9,114 nt of DNA from an uncultured Flavobacteriaceae bacterium (lineage in GTDB: Bacteria; Bacteroidota; Bacteroidia; Flavobacteriales; Flavobacteriaceae). Location: positions 1-9,114 of the forward strand of contig CAJWFY010000055.1 of assembly GCA_913031655.1 (NCBI GenBank), written 5' to 3'. Shown here piece after piece: positions 1 to 5,571 of this stretch. Position numbers and translations under genes: made by a program. The notes under the pieces are model-generated. The model ran no database searches and had not been told where the DNA came from. It saw only the letters and a program-made list of their open reading frames with translations. The stretch's first letter is position 1. Every line of letters starts with the position of its first letter.

Positions 1-8
1 TATATTTG
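1..8 (+). promoter_or_regulatory. Bacteroidota -7 promoter box for the metK-ahcY unit
   Basis: The window opens with TATATTTG, an exact match to the Bacteroidota -7 consensus TAnnTTTG. It lies 24 bases before the metK start codon, which would give a leader of roughly 20 bases. The partner -33 TTG box would be outside the window, so only half of the promoter can be judged. The rest of the leader is A-rich with no Shine-Dalgarno site, and is too short to show whether a SAM-responsive leader exists further upstream. Confidence 0.6.
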
Positions 9-32
9 TAAATCGAAATTAATTAAAAAAAT

Positions 33-1283
33 ATGAGTTATTTATTTACTTCAGAATCTGTTAGTGAAGGTCATCCAGATAAGATTGCTGATCAAATTAG
101 TGATGCTTTAATTGATAATTTTTTAGCTTTTGATCCTAATTCAAAAGTTGCTTGTGAAACTTTAGTTACTACCGGTCAGGTGGTGTTGGCTGGCGAGGTT
201 AAGTCTAAGACTTATTTAGATGTTCAGACAATTTCAAGAAATGTAATTAATAAAATTGGTTACAATAAAAGTGAATATATGTTTGATGGTAATTCATGTG
301 GTATTTTTTCCGCTATTCATGAACAATCTTCAGACATAAATCAAGGCGTAGAACGTAGTAATCCTGAAGAGCAAGGAGCAGGGGATCAAGGAATGATGTT
401 TGGATATGCTTGTAATGAAACAGAAAACTTTATGCCATTAGCATTAGATTTATCTCATAAAATTCTTCAAGAGTTGGCGGAACTTAGAAGAGAAAATGAT
501 GAAATAACTTATTTGAGACCTGATTCAAAATCTCAGGTAACACTTCAATATTCTGAAGATAATAGACCTGAAAAAATTGTAGCAATAGTTATTTCAACTC
601 AACATGATGATTTTGACGAGGAAGAAAAAATGTTAAAAAAAATTAAGTCTGATTTAATTTCAATTTTAATTCCAAGAATTTTAAAAAAATATCCCAGCTA
701 TAAATCATTTTTTAACCAAGAAATAGAATATCACATTAATCCCACTGGAAAATTTGTAATAGGTGGTCCTCACGGAGATACAGGATTAACGGGTAGAAAA
801 ATTATTGTTGACACTTATGGTGGAAAAGGTGCACACGGAGGTGGAGCTTTTTCAGGAAAAGACCCTAGTAAAGTTGATAGAAGTGCAGCTTATGCTACTA
901 GACATATAGCTAAAAACTTGGTAGCAGCAGGATTAGCTGATGAATGTTTAGTTCAAGTTAGCTATGCAATTGGAGTAGCTAAACCTATGGGAATATATGT
1001 AAATACATATGGGACTTCCAAATCAAATATTTCTGATACTGAAATAGCTAAAGTTGTTGAAAATATTTTTGATATGCGTCCTTATTTTATAGAAAAAAGA
1101 TTAAAATTAAGAAACCCAATATACACGGAAACTGCTGCGTATGGACATATGGGAAGAAAATCAGAAATAGTGTCTAAAACATTTAATTTACCCTCGGGAG
1201 AGTCAAAAACTTTTGAAGTTGAACTATTCACATGGGAAAAATTAGATTTTATCGATGAAATAAAAAAACAATTTAAATTATAA
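33..1283 (+). CDS. metK: S-adenosylmethionine synthetase (methionine adenosyltransferase)
   Basis: Cytosolic enzyme that makes S-adenosylmethionine from methionine and ATP, releasing phosphate and pyrophosphate; it normally works as a tetramer. The 416-residue protein is complete and carries the family signatures in order: SEGHPDK at residues 11-17 (His14 and Asp16 at the ATP/metal site), the GAGDQGMMFGYA signature at 115-126, GGPHGDTGLTGR from 244, and the second signature GGGAFSGKDPSKVDRS at 269-284. It is longer than the E. coli enzyme (384 residues), as is usual for Bacteroidota. The ATG at 33 is chosen because SEGHPDK then falls at the usual distance from the N terminus. The stop is one base before ahcY, so the two are almost certainly co-transcribed. 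No key residue is missing. Confidence 0.98.
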   Translation: MSYLFTSESVSEGHPDKIADQISDALIDNFLAFDPNSKVACETLVTTGQVVLAGEVKSKTYLDVQTISRNVINKIGYNKSEYMFDGNSCGIFSAIHEQSSDINQGVERSNPEEQGAGDQGMMFGYACNETENFMPLALDLSHKILQELAELRRENDEITYLRPDSKSQVTLQYSEDNRPEKIVAIVISTQHDDFDEEEKMLKKIKSDLISILIPRILKKYPSYKSFFNQEIEYHINPTGKFVIGGPHGDTGLTGRKIIVDTYGGKGAHGGGAFSGKDPSKVDRSAAYATRHIAKNLVAAGLADECLVQVSYAIGVAKPMGIYVNTYGTSKSNISDTEIAKVVENIFDMRPYFIEKRLKLRNPIYTETAAYGHMGRKSEIVSKTFNLPSGESKTFEVELFTWEKLDFIDEIKKQFKL

Positions 1284-1284
1284 T

Positions 1285-2595
1285 ATGAAAAATAATAATT
1301 ACGTACCCTTTAAAGTTAAAGATATTTCCTTAGCTGATTGGGGCAGAAAAGAGATTAGGTTAGCTGAAGCAGAAATGCCAGGATTAATGTCCTTAAGAGA
1401 GGAGTATGGAGACACCAAGCCATTAAAGGGCGCTAGAATAGCAGGATGTCTTCACATGACTATCCAAACAGCTGTATTAATTGAGACTTTAGTTGATTTA
1501 GGAGCTGATGTAACTTGGAGTTCATGTAATATTTTTTCTACACAGGATCATGCTGCTGCTGCTATTGCTGCCGCTGGAATTCCGGTATATGCTTGGAAAG
1601 GAATGAATGAAGAGGAGTTTGATTGGTGTATAGAGCAAACTGTATTTTTTGGTGAAGACAAAAAACCATTAAACCTTATTTTAGATGATGGAGGAGATCT
1701 TACTAATTTAGTTTTAGATCATTATCCAGAGTTAGTTAAAGGAATAAAAGGTTTGTCAGAAGAAACTACCACTGGCGTTCACAGATTATATGAAAGAGTT
1801 AAAAATGGAACACTTCCAATTCCAGCAATAAATGTTAACGACTCAGTAACTAAATCTAAGTTTGATAATAAATACGGGTGTCAAGAGAGCGCAGTAGATG
1901 CTGTTCGAAGAGCTACCGATATAATGATGGCAGGTAAAAGAGTATTAGTTGCAGGGTATGGTGACGTAGGAAAAGGTACCGCAGCTTCATTTAGTGGAGC
2001 AGGAGCAATTGTTACAGTAGCAGAAATAGACCCTATTTGTGCCCTTCAAGCGGCTATGGACGGATTTGAGGTTAAAAAGATGAAAACAGCTATTGGAAAT
2101 GCAGATATAATTGTTACCGCTACAGGTAATAAAGATATTCTTAGAGAAGAACATTTTAGATTGATGAAAGACAAAACAATTGTGTGTAATATTGGACATT
2201 TTGATAATGAAATCGACATGTCGTGGTTAAATAAAAAGTACGGACATACCAAAGATGAAATTAAACCTCAAGTTGATCTTTACAATATTGAAGGAAAAGA
2301 TGTGGTTATTTTAGCTGAAGGTAGATTAGTTAATTTAGGCTGTGCAACAGGACACCCTAGTTTTGTTATGAGTAACTCGTTTACAAATCAGACTTTAGCT
2401 CAGTTAGAACTTTGGTTAAACACAGATTCCTATGAGAACAAAGTTTATATGCTTCCAAAGCACTTAGACGAAAAGGTTGCCAAACTTCATTTAAACAGAT
2501 TAGGAGTTGAATTAGAAGAATTAAGCAAGGATCAAGCGGATTATATTGGGGTTAAGGTAGAAGGTCCTTATAAACCAGAATATTACAGATATTAA
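1285..2595 (+). CDS. ahcY: Adenosylhomocysteinase (S-adenosylhomocysteine hydrolase)
   Basis: NAD-dependent cytosolic enzyme that splits S-adenosylhomocysteine, the inhibitory by-product of methyl transfer, into adenosine and homocysteine. The 436-residue protein is full length. Visible features are the substrate-site HMT at 57-59, signature 1 around SSCNIFSTQD (79-88), the DDGGDLTN segment from 134, SEETTTGVH, the catalytic NDSVTKSKFDN block with Lys190 and Asp194 (matching Lys186 and Asp190 of the human enzyme), the NAD-binding Rossmann loop GYGDVG at 224-229, GHPSFVMSNSF, and the conserved C-terminal tail KPEYYRY, which completes the NAD site of a neighbouring subunit. The start codon is one base after the metK stop and has no promoter of its own, so the pair forms a methyl-cycle operon. 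It looks intact and slightly less AT-rich than its neighbours, as expected for a highly conserved enzyme. Confidence 0.98.
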   Translation: MKNNNYVPFKVKDISLADWGRKEIRLAEAEMPGLMSLREEYGDTKPLKGARIAGCLHMTIQTAVLIETLVDLGADVTWSSCNIFSTQDHAAAAIAAAGIPVYAWKGMNEEEFDWCIEQTVFFGEDKKPLNLILDDGGDLTNLVLDHYPELVKGIKGLSEETTTGVHRLYERVKNGTLPIPAINVNDSVTKSKFDNKYGCQESAVDAVRRATDIMMAGKRVLVAGYGDVGKGTAASFSGAGAIVTVAEIDPICALQAAMDGFEVKKMKTAIGNADIIVTATGNKDILREEHFRLMKDKTIVCNIGHFDNEIDMSWLNKKYGHTKDEIKPQVDLYNIEGKDVVILAEGRLVNLGCATGHPSFVMSNSFTNQTLAQLELWLNTDSYENKVYMLPKHLDEKVAKLHLNRLGVELEELSKDQADYIGVKVEGPYKPEYYRY

Positions 2596-2684
2596 ATTTA
2601 TAATTTAGTTTTGATGGTAATTGGTTAATAGGATATGTATTTAATGTGATGAAATTAGAAAAACATTACTTATAGTATTTTTTT

Positions 2685-2692
2685 TATATTTG
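2685..2692 (+). promoter_or_regulatory. Bacteroidota -7 promoter box for the sugar transferase gene
   Basis: TATATTTG matches TAnnTTTG exactly. It directly follows a run of T residues in the 106-base gap after ahcY. Only nine bases separate the box from the ATG at 2702, so transcription would start within a few bases of the start codon. No TTG is found 17-23 bases upstream, so a standard -33 box is missing or degenerate. Confidence 0.5.
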
Positions 2693-2701
2693 CAAAATAT
2701 T

Positions 2702-4075
2702 ATGATTAAATCTAAATTTCAAACATATTTCCCTATTTTATATTATTTAGGAGAGTTTCTAGTAATCTTATTTTGTACTAATTTGATGCTCTTTTTAACT
2801 TTTACTAAATGGAGTATTTATAATTCTGTTTTCATATGTTTTTGGTTTTTAATCTCTTTAATCTTTAGATCTCATGTTTTAGGTAGAGGGATTACTAATA
2901 TAAAACTTGTAAGGTCTACTTTAAAGAATCTTTTCTTTTTCAGTGGTTTTGTTGCAATGGTAAATTTGTTTTTTTTTAATTTCAAATTTCAGCTTTTAAC
3001 TCTATTTACGGCTGTAACTTTATTTTACTTTTTAACGCTTTTTTATAGACTATTTGTAAATTTAATTTTAGAGAAATACAGAGCTTTTGGAGGAAACATA
3101 TTAAACTGTATGATCGTTGGTTATGGTCCTCATGGATTTGACTTACATAATGAAATTTTGAAATATCCAGAACTTGGTTATAGATCGGATGGGCTTTATA
3201 GTTTTAATTCAAAACCCTCTAAAATAATAGATCAGATACCTTTTAAAGGAAAAATCAGTGATATCAACGACAATGTTTTAAAAAAATATGATGTAATTTT
3301 TTTTTCTGATAAGCTTAGCGAAAAACAAAAACATTATATTTTAGATAAAGCTGACGAGTTCAATATTCAAGCTAATTCTATGCTTGATCTTGTTCATCAT
3401 GATGTGAAGAATTTTTTTATTTCTAAAATTTCAAGCATTCCATATATTGGTATTAATAAACTTCCTTTAGATAGTCTTTATAATCAAATTTTAAAAAGAA
3501 CTTTTGATATAATTTTTTCATTATTAGTCTCAATTCTTATTCTTTCTTGGCTGGTTCCAATAATGGGAATTTTAATAAAGATCTCATCAAAAGGTCCTGT
3601 TTTTTTTATTCAAAAAAGAGAGGGATTCAAAGGTGTTTTTTTTAATTGTATAAAGTTTAGAACTATGGTTTTAAACTCTGATGCAGACTTAAAGTGGGCA
3701 GATGATAATGACACTCGACTAACTAAAATTGGTAAATTTTTAAGATTATCTGCAATGGATGAAATGCCACAATTTATTAACGTACTAATTGGAGATATGT
3801 CAGTGGTTGGTCCAAGGCCACATCCTGTTAATTTAAATAAAGAGTATGTGGAGAAAATAAGTAAGTTTAATAAAAGACACCGCTTTAAGCCAGGTATCAC
3901 AGGCTTAGCTCAAAGCAAAGGGTTTTCAGGATATATTTCCGGAATTGTTGACATGAGAGATAGAGTAAAGATGGATGTGTTTTATTTTAAAAATTGGAGT
4001 CTTTTCTTAGACACTAAAATAATTATCGTCACTGTTATAGAGTTATTTAAAAACTTAAATATAAGCTCAAAATAA
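2702..4075 (+). CDS. Polyprenyl glycosylphosphotransferase initiating surface polysaccharide synthesis (WcaJ/PssY-like)
   Basis: Integral inner-membrane enzyme that transfers a sugar-1-phosphate from a nucleotide sugar to a polyprenyl-phosphate carrier, the first committed step of exopolysaccharide or capsule synthesis. Numbered from the ATG at 2702 (457 residues), it has about four hydrophobic segments at 12-121, a soluble Rossmann-like part with GYGPHG at 140-145, then the bacterial sugar transferase domain: KRTFD at 265-269, a membrane segment to about 295, KFRTM at 318-322, the catalytic Asp353-Glu354 in SAMDEMPQ, GDMSVVGPRPHP ending at 375, and KPGITG at 396-401. All family motifs are present. 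A longer reading frame from TTG at 2690 is unlikely because that codon lies in the promoter box. The large N-terminal part marks the WcaJ-like rather than the short PglC-like type. The sugar cannot be told; the sequence after KPGITG differs from the motif common in Bacteroidota glucose-type relatives. Confidence 0.93.
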   Translation: MIKSKFQTYFPILYYLGEFLVILFCTNLMLFLTFTKWSIYNSVFICFWFLISLIFRSHVLGRGITNIKLVRSTLKNLFFFSGFVAMVNLFFFNFKFQLLTLFTAVTLFYFLTLFYRLFVNLILEKYRAFGGNILNCMIVGYGPHGFDLHNEILKYPELGYRSDGLYSFNSKPSKIIDQIPFKGKISDINDNVLKKYDVIFFSDKLSEKQKHYILDKADEFNIQANSMLDLVHHDVKNFFISKISSIPYIGINKLPLDSLYNQILKRTFDIIFSLLVSILILSWLVPIMGILIKISSKGPVFFIQKREGFKGVFFNCIKFRTMVLNSDADLKWADDNDTRLTKIGKFLRLSAMDEMPQFINVLIGDMSVVGPRPHPVNLNKEYVEKISKFNKRHRFKPGITGLAQSKGFSGYISGIVDMRDRVKMDVFYFKNWSLFLDTKIIIVTVIELFKNLNISSK

Positions 4076-4095
4076 ACGGCTTAATTGTTTTATTT
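4058..4095 (+). terminator. Possible intrinsic terminator at the convergent junction
   Basis: An imperfect stem forms from AAT-a-TAAGC (4058-4066, one bulged A) and GCTTAATT (4079-4086), with a 12-base loop, followed by GTTTTATTT. It overlaps the stop codon of the sugar transferase gene and lies between that gene and the end of the reverse-strand pair. The opposite strand also has a T-rich run after the stem, so it could serve both directions. The stem is weak (two G-C pairs), so confidence is low. Confidence 0.3.
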
Positions 4096-4108
4096 ATTAA
4101 TGTTTTTC

Positions 4109-4684
4109 TTAAAGTTTATATACTAACATGATTCCACCTTTATAAGGCAACTCTTCTCCACTTTTACTAAATGCTCTGTCCAATTCAAAATCTCTAGTTT
4201 CTTTTGAATTATAATATTTATAATTTGATTGAGAACTCCCAAAACCAAGAAAAAATTCTAATCCAAACTTAGGGTTTTTTAATGCTATTTTTTTTCCAAT
4301 AGTTAATCCGTAATAGGTGTTTCTCCCGGATTGATAACTTCCTTCCTCCTTTAAGCCAGTATCAATAATTGAAGTTAAAAACTTAGGGTTTTTTAAAGTA
4401 AACATACCATAACCTATATGAGGACCGATAAAAAAACTACGATTAGATTTTTTAAAATAAAACCTTAGTTCATTAAAAATTTGTATAAACTGATAGGGAT
4501 TACCATCAATAGAATCCCAAAATGAAGCACTGGTATCTAACTGATAACCAATATTTTCATTAATTTTTAATTCAATACCAATATTTGGAACTAAAACCAA
4601 GCTCGTTGCTAAATTAAATTTTATTTCACTTTGTGAATAAGCATTTAAAAAGAATATTAACATTAAAAAAGAACAAAAGCGCAT
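4109..4684 (-). CDS. Predicted outer-membrane beta-barrel protein, DUF3575-like
   Basis: A 191-residue protein with a signal peptide: a hydrophobic stretch at about residues 3-14, then AYSQ, with likely cleavage near residue 17 or 18. There is no lipobox; Cys4 is too early. The rest alternates hydrophobic and polar residues as in short transmembrane beta strands, with LVPNIGIEL (31-39), NELRFYF (71-77), FIGPHIGYG (85-93), a GLTIGKK strand, a GLEFFLGFG strand, and a final strand GGIMLVYKL at the C terminus. This pattern resembles the DUF3575 family of Bacteroidota outer-membrane proteins; the match is by recollection of pattern, not by search. It starts three bases after the methyltransferase stop, so they are likely co-transcribed. 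The biochemical function is unknown. Two identical LKNPKF segments (97-102 and 135-140) come from an exact 18-base DNA repeat. Confidence 0.75.
   Translation of the reverse strand: MRFCSFLMLIFFLNAYSQSEIKFNLATSLVLVPNIGIELKINENIGYQLDTSASFWDSIDGNPYQFIQIFNELRFYFKKSNRSFFIGPHIGYGMFTLKNPKFLTSIIDTGLKEEGSYQSGRNTYYGLTIGKKIALKNPKFGLEFFLGFGSSQSNYKYYNSKETRDFELDRAFSKSGEELPYKGGIMLVYKL
4265..4396. repeat. Exact 18-base direct repeat within the barrel gene
   Basis: The 18-mer AAACTTAGGGTTTTTTAA occurs at 4265-4282 and again at 4379-4396. The copies are 114 bases (38 codons) apart, in the same frame, and encode LKNPKF twice with identical codons. Bases on either side differ. It may reflect similar turns between strands of the barrel or a small past duplication. 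Recombination between the copies would remove exactly 38 codons in frame. Confidence 0.7.
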
Positions 4685-4687
4685 TGG

Positions 4688-5464
4688 TTAATTGTTAAAA
4701 TTATTATAAAGATCAGATTTTTGTTTTAAACTAAGCGCAGAGTATATTAATTTTTTTATTGGTTTTAAAAAAGACAATTTATCTTTAATTATGTGAATAG
4801 ATCCGACATATGCTCTTTTAAATAGCATATCTTGAGAAGCATTGACTTTGTAGTTCGTTTTTTGATTGGTATTGATTTTTATCATAGCAAACCCACCCCA
4901 CATCTCACGATAATCTTTATTTGGAGAGAAACTGCCAGTAATATAATCAAGTTCAATGTGTTCAATACCAGTATATTTAGAATAATCAATAGATTTGATT
5001 CCTGCTCTACATTGTGGGTTGAAACTATCATGCATGATTATTGTTAATGGGTTTTTAAATTTATGAGAAAGAATTGATTCTAAATCTTTTATAATTCCTT
5101 TTTTTGAATGATCCCCATCTATTAAAATAAATTCAACTTTTCTATTTTTTGATTCTATTTCTAAGATAATTTTACTGATTATTTCATAAGAATTACCAAT
5201 ACTAAATGAGACATTATCAAATTTATTTTTTAAAAATTTTTGTGGCTCCTCACTTATATCTATTGAACACACATTCTTTGAATATTTAGAGAGAACTTGT
5301 AAGCTTCCTCCTCTGTATGTTCCTATTTCAATAGACACATCTGGACTAAGTGTCTTTAAGACTTCTATAAGACAATATTTTTCTGATCTTGACATTTGCC
5401 ACTCTAACTCTGAGTCTGTCAAGAAATTAGAGTAAAACGGTAAGGATATGTTGTTTGATTTCAA
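4688..5464 (-). CDS. Class I SAM-dependent methyltransferase (Methyltransf_24 / CmcI-like)
   Basis: A 258-residue soluble protein with a Rossmann-fold methyltransferase core: motif I EIGTYRGGSL at residues 46-55 (SAM-binding loop), an acidic residue ending the second strand (Asp69 in CSIDI), VEFILIDGDHSKKG at 110-123, and IIMHDS at 142-147. The IDGDHS and HD motifs suggest a metal-dependent O-methyltransferase fold, as in the Methyltransf_24 and CmcI-like families. The segment EMWGGFAMI (187-195) also resembles relatives found in polysaccharide gene clusters. After about residue 200 the sequence is variable, with a basic, partly hydrophobic tail at 213-250 that may contact a membrane or partner. 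The ATG at 5464 is chosen because it leaves a normal N-terminal arm and lies just downstream of a good promoter. The acceptor is unknown; a sugar of the local polysaccharide is a reasonable guess from context only. Confidence 0.85.
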   Translation of the reverse strand: MKSNNISLPFYSNFLTDSELEWQMSRSEKYCLIEVLKTLSPDVSIEIGTYRGGSLQVLSKYSKNVCSIDISEEPQKFLKNKFDNVSFSIGNSYEIISKIILEIESKNRKVEFILIDGDHSKKGIIKDLESILSHKFKNPLTIIMHDSFNPQCRAGIKSIDYSKYTGIEHIELDYITGSFSPNKDYREMWGGFAMIKINTNQKTNYKVNASQDMLFKRAYVGSIHIIKDKLSFLKPIKKLIYSALSLKQKSDLYNNFNN

Positions 5465-5480
5465 AATATTCTATTTATTT

Positions 5481-5513
5481 CAAATATAACTTATACCTAA
5501 TATTTCTCCCCAA
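5481..5513 (-). promoter_or_regulatory. Bacteroidota promoter for the reverse-strand pair
   Basis: Read on the minus strand, TATATTTG (5488 down to 5481) matches the -7 box TAnnTTTG exactly, and TTG (5513 down to 5511) lies 22 bases upstream, within the 17-23 spacing expected for the -33 element. Sixteen bases separate the -7 box from the methyltransferase ATG. This is the most complete promoter in the window. Confidence 0.6.
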
Positions 5514-5517
5514 AATT

Positions 5518-5530
5518 TAAGAATATCTTA
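5518..5530. repeat. Short inverted repeat in the divergent intergenic region
   Basis: TAAGA-ATA-TCTTA is a perfect 5-base inverted repeat with a 3-base centre. It sits near the middle of the 107-base gap between the divergent methyltransferase and export-protein genes, just upstream of the reverse-strand -33 element. It could be an operator, but AT-rich sequence produces such short palindromes often. Confidence 0.25.
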
Positions 5531-5571
5531 TTTAATGCTTTTTACATATCTTCACTGTCCAATAATATGCA

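Noticed and set aside
1..32. SAM or SAH riboswitch before metK
   Set aside because: Only 32 bases are visible and they hold a promoter box plus an A-rich leader, with no room for a structured riboswitch.
1987..2252. Two overlapping reverse-strand reading frames inside ahcY
   Set aside because: They lie entirely within a highly conserved enzyme gene, have no promoter or recognisable domain, and read as antisense shadows.
2642..2685. Possible terminator after ahcY (TAATGT/ACATTA stem, then a run of eight T)
   Set aside because: The stem is only six base pairs with a 15-base loop, and the T run is nine bases away, so it is not a convincing intrinsic terminator.
2690..2701. TTG start that would add four residues to the sugar transferase
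   Set aside because: The codon forms the end of the -7 box TATATTTG and would probably lie upstream of the transcription start; the ATG at 2702 is preferred.
3610..3900. Reverse-strand reading frame inside the sugar transferase domain
   Set aside because: It is antisense to the conserved catalytic motifs and has no protein features of its own.
4832..5047. Forward reading frame of 71 codons opposite the methyltransferase
   Set aside because: It overlaps the conserved HD and WGG motif region of the real gene and shows no domain or start signal.
5482..5505. AAATAT/ATATTT inverted repeat near the reverse-strand promoter
   Set aside because: It is made only of A and T and largely coincides with the -7 box; such pairs are expected by chance here.
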